From Phycisphaerales bacterium (lineage in GTDB: Bacteria > Planctomycetota > Phycisphaerae > UBA1845 > UTPLA1), in NCBI GenBank assembly GCA_020639075.1, contig JACKHI010000002.1:248001-312000 (forward strand): a stretch of DNA of 64,000 nt. Reading direction: 5' to 3'. Both the position numbers and the translations under genes were made by a program. Within the stretch, counting starts at the first letter, position 1. Each line of letters opens with the position of its first letter. Positions 41,799 through 50,313 of the stretch are shown here, piece after piece. The notes beneath the pieces were generated by a model. It worked only from the letters and a program-made list of their open reading frames with translations, was not told where the DNA came from and searched no databases.

Positions 41799-42757
41799 GA
41801 CTTGGCCTCCCGCTGCTTGGCCTTGGCAGCCTGTTCCGCCGTGATTCGAACGAAGAACTCTTCCAACGTGCTTGCCTCCAGTCGAAGCTCGCGCATCGAC
41901 CACTTCTTCTCCTTCGCGAGCTTGAAGATGTCCTCGCGCGGGTCGGCGTTCTTTTTCGTTTCGATCGTCAGACGATTCCAGCCGTTGTCCGTTGCGCACT
42001 CGACGTGCGTGACGCCGCTGACCTGGCCGACCGCCTGTTTCAGCTCCTTCGCATCGCCCGTCAGTTCGGCAATCAGCCGAGAGCCTTCGCGAATGCGGGC
42101 CTTCAGTTCGTCGGGCGATCCCGCCGCCACGATGTTCCCGCCCGCGATGATGATCGTGCGCTTACATGTCGCCTCGACCTCCGGCAGGATATGGCTGCTC
42201 AGCAGCACCGTGTGGCGTTGCGCCAGTTCCTGGATCAGGTTCCGCGTCTCGCGAATCTGCGTGGGGTCGAGGCCGACCGTCGGTTCATCCAGCACCAGCA
42301 CCTTCGGATCGTGCAACAGGGCGTCGGCCAGGCCCACGCGCTGACGCATGCCCTTGCTCAACTGATGAATGGGTCGATTAATGAACTCGCCGAGCCAGCA
42401 CAGGTCCGCGACCCGCTTGATGGCGGCCGTCCGCTCCGATCGATCCAGCCCGCGAATCTTGCCGCGAAACGTCAGGTACTCCCGCGTTCGCATGTGAACA
42501 TCCAGCGGTGTGCTTTCCGGCAGATAGCCGATGACCCGGCGGACGGCCATCGAATCGCTGAAGACGTCGAACCCAGCGACGCTGGCCGCGCCGCTTGTGG
42601 CCGGCATGTAGCAGGTCAGGATGCGGATCGTCGTCGTCTTGCCCGCGCCGTTGGGCCCGAGAAAGCCGACGATTTCGCCTTCTTCGATTTGGAATGAGAT
42701 GCTGTTGACGGCGATGCGCTCGCCGAATGCCTTCGTGAGGTTTTTAACCTTAATCAT
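41795..42757 (-). CDS. ABC transporter ATP-binding protein (GldA-like)
   Basis: 320 aa. Walker A GPNGAGKTTTIR, Q-loop GYLPESTPL, signature LSKGMRQRVGLADALL (the variant usual in this family), Walker B VLVLDEPTVGLDPTQI and switch histidine in LSSHILPE. A ~95-residue C-terminal domain follows, ending in KQREAKS, as in GldA/NatA-type proteins. It energises the permease encoded 4 nt into its own stop. First gene of the five-gene set, driven by the promoter at 42898-42926. Confidence 0.93.
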   Translation of the reverse strand: MIKVKNLTKAFGERIAVNSISFQIEEGEIVGFLGPNGAGKTTTIRILTCYMPATSGAASVAGFDVFSDSMAVRRVIGYLPESTPLDVHMRTREYLTFRGKIRGLDRSERTAAIKRVADLCWLGEFINRPIHQLSKGMRQRVGLADALLHDPKVLVLDEPTVGLDPTQIRETRNLIQELAQRHTVLLSSHILPEVEATCKRTIIIAGGNIVAAGSPDELKARIREGSRLIAELTGDAKELKQAVGQVSGVTHVECATDNGWNRLTIETKKNADPREDIFKLAKEKKWSMRELRLEASTLEEFFVRITAEQAAKAKQREAKS

Positions 42758-43109
42758 GGGGCGTCGAACCTCGCGTGCGTCCTTCGGGCCCCACCATCAC
42801 GCAGGCCGCGCACGCTCGCTGCGATCGGGACCGAATATTGGAGACCGGCCATTCGGGAAAGACCGAACGGGCTCCCCGGGGTGAATCATCGCCCGGTTTT
42901 GTATCTAAACCGACCCAGTGCGTCAAGCCTTACGCGCTATTGTGATTCGTTGCCAAGTTGTTACGCGAGCGGGAGTTGGGGGAGGGCGGACGATGCGAAT
43001 GATGTTGGCAAGCGGCTTCCGCTGTTACTGCTTTCTTCGGGTTCGGGTTGCGATTTGATTTTGCGATGCAGCAGTCCCGACGCATGAGATAAAGCTCACC
43101 CGCTTACTG
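42758..43109. other. Leader and upstream region of the Gld-like operon
   Basis: About 350 nt. The first ~134 nt (42758-42891) form the untranslated leader of the operon mRNA. CCGGTC/GACCGG-type short repeats near 42850 could form weak structure; I see no ORF. The rest, to 43109, lies downstream of the small zinc-ribbon gene and shows nothing definite. Confidence 0.4.
42898..42926 (-). promoter_or_regulatory. Promoter of the Gld-like ABC operon
   Basis: On the minus strand TTGACG (42926-42921), 17-nt spacer, TACAAA (42903-42898). Start expected near 42891, giving a leader of about 134 nt before the ATPase ATG at 42757. Confidence 0.65.
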
Positions 43110-43451
43110 TCAGGGCTCATCCGGCCCCTTCTTCTTCCCAAGGCCGCAACTCCAGCAGCGATGGCGATCCCTGAAACGCCGCTTTCCCCCGATAAAGAGC
43201 ATTTGTCCGCATCTTGGACAGCGGCTCCGCAAATCGATGTCGGTAACGACGAGTCCGGCGACAACGAAGACCGCCGTAACGGGATACAACCATGGCGGCT
43301 CCGAATGGAACAGCGCGCATCCGACCATCAAAACGAGCGAGACGCCAAGTGCGCAACAAAAACCCCAGCCCTGTCGGAATTGAATCCACCGAAGCCGCCG
43401 TAGCTGTTCGGCCTCTTCGTCGTGACTTGTATCTTCCCGTGTTGGCTTCAT
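43110..43451 (-). CDS. Small membrane protein with C-terminal zinc ribbon
   Basis: 113 aa. Two adjacent hydrophobic helices (GFCCALGVSLVLMVGCALF and WLYPVTAVFVVAGLVVTDI) after a charged N-terminus, then a zinc ribbon CPRCGQMLF...HRCWSCGLGKKKG with four cysteines. The family is not recognised. Start chosen at ATG 43451; it lacks a strong ribosome site, so the call is tentative. It lies between the RND gene and the ABC operon. Confidence 0.55.
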   Translation of the reverse strand: MKPTREDTSHDEEAEQLRRLRWIQFRQGWGFCCALGVSLVLMVGCALFHSEPPWLYPVTAVFVVAGLVVTDIDLRSRCPRCGQMLFIGGKRRFRDRHRCWSCGLGKKKGPDEP

Positions 43452-43670
43452 CACAACACACTCAACAACACGTGTCGCCCATTCGGGCGAGGAAACCAAG
43501 CGTAGCGGCGCCTGCCGAGTCGGGAGGCAGGGAATGCGGGCGACGGCGCGATCGGCGCATGCATCGAGGCGATGGTCGCGGCCGACGGACTCTACGGCGC
43601 GGGCGATCAAAGAGCCGCCGGCAGTGTGGCGATCACGGGGGCAGCAGCACGTCGGGTTTCTTTCAGGTCG

Positions 43671-46600
43671 TCAACCGGTTCCGATGTGAGACGGTTCGTG
43701 CCAGCCAGACGGCGGCGCCGTGACCTTGGGCCGGCGGGTCATGCGCAATCCAATGCGATTCAATATCACATGGCACGCCGGCATCATCACGAGGACGACC
43801 GCGGCGCTGAACATGATGCCGAAGCCGAGCGCAATCGCCATCGGCACAAGGTATCGCGCCTGCGGCGAGGTCTCGAAGATCATCGGCGCGAGACCGATGA
43901 ACGTCGTCAGCGACGTCAGCAGGATGGGGCGGAAGCGGCGTTTGCTGGCTTCCAGAGCCGCGACTTCGAATGTCATTCCCTCGCGAATCATGTCGTTCAT
44001 CGTCGTTGTCAGAACGAGGCCGCCGTTCACGACGACGCCGCACGTTGCGATGATGCCAAGAACACTGACCACGCTGAGCTCGTAGCCCATGACGATGTGC
44101 CCCAACAGCGCCGCGCCGATGGCGAAGGGAACGACGAGCATCGTAATGATGGCTTCACCGTAGCTGCGATAGACGGCCGCGAGCATGCCGAAAATGACGG
44201 CGAGCGATATGCCGAGCCCCCAAAGCAGCGCACCCATGGCATTGATCTCTTCCTGTTGACGACCGCCATAGCTGAACGTGAGGCCGGGGTAGTTCGCCTT
44301 AAGCTGCGGAAACACGTTGGCTTCCAGATCGGCGCGGACCTTATTCACGTTCGTCAGCTCCGGCACGATGTTGGCCGTGACCGTCAGTACGCGTTGGGCG
44401 TCGACGCGTTTGATTTCCGTATGCGCCCGCGTCGCTGTCAGGTCGACCGCCTGCGACAATGGCATTTCGCCGCGATCGGGCGTGCGAACGATCATGTTCT
44501 CCAGGTCGGAGAGCGATCGGCGTTCGTCTTCGGGCAGGCGCACCATGACTTTGATTTCATTCCGCGCCCGCTGCATTCGTAGCGCCTCGGCGCCGTAGTA
44601 GGCGTGGCGAATCTGACGACCGATCGCTTCGTGGGTCAGGCCGAGCGAACGCGCCTCATCTGTGATACGCAAATCAAGCTGGGGTTTCCCGGCCGCGAAA
44701 CCGTCGTCGATATCCGTCACGCCCGTGTAGGTGCGCAGCGTCGAAGCGAGCTCCTGCGCCGCCGTTTCGAGCGTTCGCCGATCGGGATGGGAAAGATCGA
44801 CAGTCAGGCCGCGTGAGCCGGATGGACCGACTTCCCATTCGAAGTAAAGCGACTCGAGGCCCGGGATCGGGCCGATCTCCTTGCGCCAAACCTGCACGAA
44901 ATCGGCCGGCGTGAAATCGCGTTGTTCCTGAGGCACCAGGACGAAGTTGACGTCGGCGGCGTTGGAACCCATACGGCCCTGGCTGTTCATCCAGCCGGCG
45001 AGGACCTTGTCCCGCGGTCCGAAGTGATCCACGGCGCGCAGGCCCGCGGCTTCGATCAGATTTGCGACGCGCGTGGTTTCCGAGAATGGCGCCCCGAACG
45101 GCACCGTGACTTCGGAATCGACGCGATCGCCTTCAATACGCGGATCGAACGTGAAGTTGATGCGCCCGCTTTCGAACCAGGCTGCGACGAGGATGAGCCC
45201 GCCGAAGAAGATCGCGACGGTCAAGCCGCGATAGCGCAACGTCCATGCAAGGAGCGGAACGTAGAGTTTGTCCGTCAGCCGATCGAAACCCGACGCAAGG
45301 CGCGTCTGCAATCTTGCGAGGGACGGCATCAGCCCGTGGCCTTTCGGGTCGATCGTCTTCGCGTGCGCCAGGTGCGCGGGGAGAATGAATAGGCTCTCGA
45401 AAAGTGAGATGATGAAGACCGTGATGACGACGACGGGAATCGCGGCGAAGAATCGGCCGGTCTGCCCCGGGATGAACATGAGGGGAACGAATGCGACGAT
45501 GTTCGTGGCGACTGCAAAGATGACGGGCACGGCCATCTGTTTCGCTCCGACGATGGCGGCGTCCAGTCGCGACATCCCCTGCTGATTCAGGAGAAAGACG
45601 TTTTCGCCGATGATGACGGCATCGTCGACGAGGATGCCGAGCGTGATGATGAACGCAAAAAGCGAGATCATGTTGATCGTCGTATCGAGTGCGGGCAGGA
45701 ACATGATGCCGCCGAGAATGCAGACGGGGACGGCCGAGCCGACCCAGAACGCGAGCTTTGGCGCGAGAAATATGCCGAGCACGAGCAGGACGAGCGCCAG
45801 ACCGAAGATGCCGTTGGTAACGAGCAGGTCGAGGCGCTCGCGATATTCGCGGGCGCGATCCCACATGACGATCATCTCGACGGAATCGGGCATCTCCGCA
45901 TTCATGCGATCGACGTATTTGTAGACGATGTCCGCGATGTCGAGGGGTTTCTGATTGCCTGTCTGGTAAACCCACAGCGTGACGCCGGGTTTTCCGTTGA
46001 AGCTAGAGACGCGATCGACGTCTTCAAATCCGTCAGTGATCGTGGCGATGTCGCCAAGTCGGATTGTTGCGCCGCCTCGACCGCTGACGACGGGGATATC
46101 GTAATATTCGCTTGCGTAGAATCGCCGGCCCGCGCTGCGCAGCAGGACTTCGCCGCCTTCCGTCCGGACTTCGCCGCCGGGGACGTCGCGCGCAGCTAGC
46201 CGGATGCTCTGTGCGATGTCGTCAAGCGTCAGATTGAGGGCGCGAAGCTGTGCATGCGGGACTTCGACGGAGATTTCCGGATTGCGAATGCCGCGCACTT
46301 CAACCTGCGTGATCTCATCGTACGCGAGCAGGTCGTTTCGAACGCGTTCGGCGAACTCGAATAGCGTGCGCTCATCCATGTCGGCCGCGATGGCGATCGT
46401 AACCGTCGAGCGCTGTCGGATGGCGAGTTCGACGACGGGGCGCTCAGCGTCTTCGGGAAAGGAGCTGACACGATCGATGGCGTTCTTGATGTCCTGCAGG
46501 GCGCGATTCGGATCGACGTCTTCGCTGAGTTCGACGGACATCCGGCCGCTGCCTTCGACGGCCGTCGATTCGATTCGCTTGACGGCTTCGAGTCCGCGAA

Positions 46601-46838
46601 CAGCTTCTTCGGCAGGCTGAAGAATGCCCTCCTCGACTTCCTCAGGTGTGGAGCCGGGGTAGGACATCGAGAAGTTGACGATGTCCAATTCGTATGCCGG
46701 ATAAACTTCCTGCTTGATATTGCGGGCGACGACGATGCCGCCAATAACAAAAAGGAACATCAGCAGGTTGGCCGCGACGTTGTTGCGCGCCATGAACCCG
46801 ATGAGGCCTTCGGATCGATTGCCGTGGGGCGTTTCCAT
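43671..46838 (-). CDS. RND-family efflux permease (HAE/MMPL-like AcrB homologue)
   Basis: 1055 aa, normal for the family. N-terminal helix MARNNVAANLLMFLFVIGGIV, then porter-domain sequence YPGSTPEEVEEGILQPAEEAV, a central block of helices with LGILVDDAVIIGENVFLLNQQ (the proton-relay aspartates), and a second half repeating the plan with GIIATCGVVVNGGLVL and SLTTFIGLAPMIFETS. The PGSTPEEVE motif is shared with heavy-metal and drug exporters. The energy source is the proton gradient. Its ATG overlaps the stop of the fusion-protein gene by one base, so they form an operon. Confidence 0.93.
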   Translation of the reverse strand: METPHGNRSEGLIGFMARNNVAANLLMFLFVIGGIVVARNIKQEVYPAYELDIVNFSMSYPGSTPEEVEEGILQPAEEAVRGLEAVKRIESTAVEGSGRMSVELSEDVDPNRALQDIKNAIDRVSSFPEDAERPVVELAIRQRSTVTIAIAADMDERTLFEFAERVRNDLLAYDEITQVEVRGIRNPEISVEVPHAQLRALNLTLDDIAQSIRLAARDVPGGEVRTEGGEVLLRSAGRRFYASEYYDIPVVSGRGGATIRLGDIATITDGFEDVDRVSSFNGKPGVTLWVYQTGNQKPLDIADIVYKYVDRMNAEMPDSVEMIVMWDRAREYRERLDLLVTNGIFGLALVLLVLGIFLAPKLAFWVGSAVPVCILGGIMFLPALDTTINMISLFAFIITLGILVDDAVIIGENVFLLNQQGMSRLDAAIVGAKQMAVPVIFAVATNIVAFVPLMFIPGQTGRFFAAIPVVVITVFIISLFESLFILPAHLAHAKTIDPKGHGLMPSLARLQTRLASGFDRLTDKLYVPLLAWTLRYRGLTVAIFFGGLILVAAWFESGRINFTFDPRIEGDRVDSEVTVPFGAPFSETTRVANLIEAAGLRAVDHFGPRDKVLAGWMNSQGRMGSNAADVNFVLVPQEQRDFTPADFVQVWRKEIGPIPGLESLYFEWEVGPSGSRGLTVDLSHPDRRTLETAAQELASTLRTYTGVTDIDDGFAAGKPQLDLRITDEARSLGLTHEAIGRQIRHAYYGAEALRMQRARNEIKVMVRLPEDERRSLSDLENMIVRTPDRGEMPLSQAVDLTATRAHTEIKRVDAQRVLTVTANIVPELTNVNKVRADLEANVFPQLKANYPGLTFSYGGRQQEEINAMGALLWGLGISLAVIFGMLAAVYRSYGEAIITMLVVPFAIGAALLGHIVMGYELSVVSVLGIIATCGVVVNGGLVLTTTMNDMIREGMTFEVAALEASKRRFRPILLTSLTTFIGLAPMIFETSPQARYLVPMAIALGFGIMFSAAVVLVMMPACHVILNRIGLRMTRRPKVTAPPSGWHEPSHIGTG

Positions 46839-48304
46839 CAGTCGGCGCCGCCTGCCGATGGGCTGTTGGCGGATTCGACATCGGCGGACGACGTCGGGGC
46901 TGCGTCATCACGAACATTGAGCGGCATCCCAGGGACGACGCTGGCAAGATGCGTATCGACGAGCTGGTCGCCGGCTTGGAATCCGTTACTCACCAGTACA
47001 TCATCGTGGCGTCGCCACAGGATTTTCACCGGACGAATCGCGAGGTTTCCATCGGCATCGCGCACCCAGATGCGATGATTCTCGCGGAGTGCCTTGCGCG
47101 GGATCGAATAGACACTCTTCAATACGCCCGCGTCGATTCTCAGGCGAACGTAGCTGCCGAGCAGGATTCGGCGCGCCGCGGCGGATACGCTTTCCGCAAG
47201 ACCGAGCGGATCGTGGATCGAAACGAGGACGCGCGCCATGCGGCCCTGAGGGTCGAGATTGCCGAGCGGTCGCAATGCAACGCCTTCGCGCGCGATGTCC
47301 TCGCCGCCCGTCGACATGATGATGTCGACGCGGCTTGGATCAGTTTCAGATTCAACGGCGAATCGTATGTCGCGCAGTTGGTCGACCGGGATCGATGCCT
47401 CCGCCCAGAAAACGTCGGTCGCTGCGAGCGTCGCGACGATCGACTGCGGACCGACAAGCTGGCCGGCCTCGACGTTTTCAGAGATGACGATGGCGTCGAA
47501 AGGGGCGATGACGACGGTGCGCGCACGCATGAGCTCAGCCGATTCGAGCCGTCGTTCGGCGACGCGGGCCTGGGCGACAGCTGCCTCTGCGGCCTTTTCG
47601 CGCTCCGCAATTTCTGCGTCGAGCGAACGGCGTGCCGCGATCTGGCTGTCGAGTTTCGTCCGCGCGTCGCGGGCCTCAGATTGTGCAGCGGTGTTGCGTT
47701 CAGCGAGTTGCCCAAGCCGATCGGCATTCCATTGAAGGTACGCGATCTCGACATCCATCTGCTTGCCGCGACCTCGCAGGGCCTCGATGCTGGCACGGAT
47801 GCGCGGTGCTTCATGTTTCGCAACATCGAGATCCGCTTCGGCCTGCGCGACGGCAATGTCGTAGTCGGCCGGATCGATCTTGATCAACTGCTCGCCTTCC
47901 GAGATCAATCCGCCGGCGATGAGCCTCGGGTTGAGTTCGACGACGCGGCCGCTGACCTCCGGCATGATGCGGATCTCACGCGCCGGGATGACAGTGCCGA
48001 ACGCGTCGATATAGACCGTCGTGTCCTTGGCGATGAGACCCCGGACGCCGACGACGGCGGCGAGCTTCTCGGGCGCGGACTTGGCGACTTCGGGCGGCGT
48101 CTCAAGCAGGATGGCGCCGATGGCGACGGCGGCGATGATGAGCAGCAACGGGAGCGCGACGTTGGACGCGACGCCGTGCAGACCCTTGGGGCTGACGGGA
48201 GAGTGAGCGGAATCTTCGCCCGATACGTTCGCGTCCGTCGCCGGCGGGCTGTCAGGCGTCGTCGCATGGTTCGATGGAGAGGGATGTTGCATCGTGTCCG
48301 GCAT
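46838..48304 (-). CDS. HlyD-type periplasmic adaptor (membrane fusion protein) of the RND exporter
   Basis: 488 aa. A proline/serine-rich cytoplasmic N-terminus (~45 residues), one membrane anchor (VALPLLLIIAAVAIGAILL), then a barrel-sandwich hybrid domain: GTVIPAREIRIMPEVSGRVVEL, a lipoyl-like start GEQLIKIDPADYDIAVAQAEADLDVAKHEAP, a helical hairpin of ~100 residues (RSLDAEIAEREKAAEAAVAQ) and the return VVIAPFDAIVISENVEAG. The adaptor links the inner-membrane pump to an outer-membrane channel; no TolC gene is seen here. First gene of the operon; an inverted repeat lies just before its ATG. Confidence 0.9.
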   Translation of the reverse strand: MPDTMQHPSPSNHATTPDSPPATDANVSGEDSAHSPVSPKGLHGVASNVALPLLLIIAAVAIGAILLETPPEVAKSAPEKLAAVVGVRGLIAKDTTVYIDAFGTVIPAREIRIMPEVSGRVVELNPRLIAGGLISEGEQLIKIDPADYDIAVAQAEADLDVAKHEAPRIRASIEALRGRGKQMDVEIAYLQWNADRLGQLAERNTAAQSEARDARTKLDSQIAARRSLDAEIAEREKAAEAAVAQARVAERRLESAELMRARTVVIAPFDAIVISENVEAGQLVGPQSIVATLAATDVFWAEASIPVDQLRDIRFAVESETDPSRVDIIMSTGGEDIAREGVALRPLGNLDPQGRMARVLVSIHDPLGLAESVSAAARRILLGSYVRLRIDAGVLKSVYSIPRKALRENHRIWVRDADGNLAIRPVKILWRRHDDVLVSNGFQAGDQLVDTHLASVVPGMPLNVRDDAAPTSSADVESANSPSAGGAD

Positions 48305-48609
48305 CTCACGATCGACCGAGCGATCGTTGGGTCAATGATCCATATGAGTGGAACGAGTTAAGCGTGTTTCAACATTTCGCGGTCCCGGGCGGTCAAACCT
48401 AACGGAGGTCCTTGAGGAGTAACGTCGAATGGCTGACGCACGTTGCCGCACTCTTGCACTTCGTCCGCTCAAGTGCCGTATTCTAACGCAGTTGCGCGAT
48501 TCCAGCAGGCTCGCGTGACGCGACCCGATACCAGTCCGCCGGGGAACACGCAGCCGATCGCATGTATCCTCCGGGTAACAACCGGCGACGGAAGTTGACC
48601 CGACGTATT
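48305..48609. other. Region upstream of the RND operon
   Basis: 305 nt between the fusion protein gene and pcm. Apart from the inverted repeat at 48308-48327 no clear promoter or ORF was found; several GC-rich short repeats only. Confidence 0.35.
48308..48327. promoter_or_regulatory. Inverted repeat at the start of the RND operon
   Basis: ACGATCG (48308-48314) and CGATCGT (48321-48327) are perfect inverted arms around ACCGAG. The site ends four bases before the start codon (48304), over the place where a ribosome site would be. It could be a TetR-type operator controlling the pump or an RNA hairpin that blocks ribosomes. No regulator gene is adjacent. Confidence 0.45.
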
Positions 48610-49413
48610 TCATTCTCCAGCCTCAGCCTCTCCCGTCATTGGGACGAACCGGACGGCGGTCTTGCTCTCGCGCCGGAGTTTGCCGTTCGGCTGTTTCGTA
48701 ACGACGACGAGCTGTTGCCCGCGGTTGTCGTTCGGACCGACCGGGATGCAGAGACGGCCGTTGGGGGCGAGTTGCTCGACGAGGGGCTCGGGAATCTCTT
48801 CCGGGGCGCAAGTGACAATGATCGCGTCGAATGGGGCGGCTTCGGGCCAGCCTCGATAGCCGTCGCCGATTCTTGCGTGGATGTTTGAGTAGCCGCGGGC
48901 GTTGAATACCTCGATCGCGCGCCTGGCTAGCGGTTCGACAATCTCGATCGTGTAGACCTCGTCCGTCAGTTCGGAAAGCACGGCGGCCTGATAGCCGGAG
49001 CCGGTTCCGATTTCGAGGACCTTGTCGCCGGGATCAAGTTCGATGAGTTCCGTCATGAGGGCGACGATGTAAGGCTGCGAAATCGTCTGACCTTCGCCGA
49101 TCGGCAGAGGTCGATCCGCGTAAGCGCTCGCCTGGTCTCCCGTCGGCACGAACCAATGACGGGGCACATTGCCCATGGCTGCCAGCACGCGCGGATCGCG
49201 CACGCCTCGGGCGCGCACCTGGGACTCCACCATGTGCTGGCGATCTTCAGATCGATCGGACGTTCGCGGCTTGTCGATTCGTGTCACTTCGACGTGTTCC
49301 ATGGGGCGGGTCATTTGCGCACGCGTCGGCTGCTTTCTGGCCGCGGGATCGCACGCCGGGAAGCCGGCCGCGATGAGGACGATCAAACAAATTGGCGTCA
49401 GACGAAGGGCCAT
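48610..49413 (-). CDS. pcm: Protein-L-isoaspartate O-methyltransferase with lipoprotein-type signal
   Basis: 267 aa. From ATG 49413 a signal peptide ALRLTPICLIVLIAAGFPAC with a lipobox-like AGFPAC suggests export and lipid attachment. The enzyme domain starts near 60: MVESQVRARGVRDPRVLAAM, VPRHWFVP, GQTISQPYIVALMTELIEL, VLEIGTGSGYQAAVL (SAM site), and DAIIVTCAPEEIPEPLVEQL. The enzyme uses SAM to methylate isoaspartyl residues in damaged proteins. SAM is a cytoplasmic cofactor, so an exported version is odd. An upstream in-frame start at 49482 would still contain the same signal. Confidence 0.9.
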   Translation of the reverse strand: MALRLTPICLIVLIAAGFPACDPAARKQPTRAQMTRPMEHVEVTRIDKPRTSDRSEDRQHMVESQVRARGVRDPRVLAAMGNVPRHWFVPTGDQASAYADRPLPIGEGQTISQPYIVALMTELIELDPGDKVLEIGTGSGYQAAVLSELTDEVYTIEIVEPLARRAIEVFNARGYSNIHARIGDGYRGWPEAAPFDAIIVTCAPEEIPEPLVEQLAPNGRLCIPVGPNDNRGQQLVVVTKQPNGKLRRESKTAVRFVPMTGEAEAGE

Positions 49414-49536
49414 GACTGCGGGGCGAGACCCAACAACTCGCCCGCTGGATTGTAGCGTGTTGCGAATGTACCGGCGGATCAATGCCGGCTCAGCCGGCCG
49501 AATGTCGTGTTCCTGGACCGAGCGTTGGGGGGCGGC

Positions 49537-50313
49537 CTATTCAGACGCGGCGATTGCCGCATCGGCTGTAACCAGGTGTTTGGCGACGAGGTAATCCGGA
49601 TTGGATTCGTCGGAGGCGATCAGGCCGTCTTTGACGGAAATCACGCGGCGCGCGAACTGGGAGATATCCGGCTCGTGGGTGACGAGGACGATCGTCAGGC
49701 CGTCGTCTTCATTCAGGTGCTGCATCAGCGCCATGATCTCGTTGCCCGTCCGGCTATCGAGATTGCCGGTTGGTTCGTCGGCAAGAAGGAGGACGGGCTG
49801 CGTCACGAGCCCGCGGGCGATGGCGACGCGCTGTTGCTGACCGCCGCTGAGCTGGTTCGTGTGATGATGCGAGCGATCGCCGAGGCCGACACGCTCAAGC
49901 ATCGCCGCGGCGCGGCGGCGCCGCTCACGGCGTCCCACGCCTGCATACGTCAGGGGCAGGGCGACGTTGTCGAGCACTGTCGTTCGCGCCAGGAGATTGA
50001 AGCTCTGGAAAACGAATCCGAGCTTTTCATTTCGGATGCGAGACAACTGACGTTTGGAAAGTTCAGAGATCTCGATACCGTCGAGCCAGTACTTGCCGCG
50101 ATCCGCGCGATCGAGCGCGCCGAGAATGTGCATCAATGTTGACTTGCCGGACCCGCTCGGTCCCATGATCGCGACGAGTTCGCCATGATGGATTTCGAGG
50201 CTCACGCCGCGGACGGCGGGTACGCTGACCTCGCCGACAAAGTAGGTTTTCTCAATATCGCGCACGCGCACGATCGGCGCGTCGCCGGATTTGGAATGAA
50301 CCGATCGGATCAA
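49537..50313 (-). CDS. MacB/LolD-type ABC ATP-binding protein
   Basis: 258 aa. Walker A GPSGSGKSTLMHILG, Q-loop GFVFQSFNLL, signature LSGGQQQRVAIARGL, Walker B VLLLADEPTGNLDSRTGN, switch histidine LVTHEPD. The family pairs with a MacB-type permease. It overlaps the HlyD gene by four bases, as in macA-macB operons, but no permease gene follows: the next gene on this strand, 123 nt away, is pcm. Its partner must be elsewhere or was lost. Confidence 0.93.
   Translation of the reverse strand: MIRSVHSKSGDAPIVRVRDIEKTYFVGEVSVPAVRGVSLEIHHGELVAIMGPSGSGKSTLMHILGALDRADRGKYWLDGIEISELSKRQLSRIRNEKLGFVFQSFNLLARTTVLDNVALPLTYAGVGRRERRRRAAAMLERVGLGDRSHHHTNQLSGGQQQRVAIARGLVTQPVLLLADEPTGNLDSRTGNEIMALMQHLNEDDGLTIVLVTHEPDISQFARRVISVKDGLIASDESNPDYLVAKHLVTADAAIAASE

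Noticed and set aside
46949..48361. 470-codon plus-strand ORF opposite the HlyD gene
   Set aside because: Arginine/aspartate-rich composition typical of a reversed-frame shadow; the minus-strand adaptor is certain.
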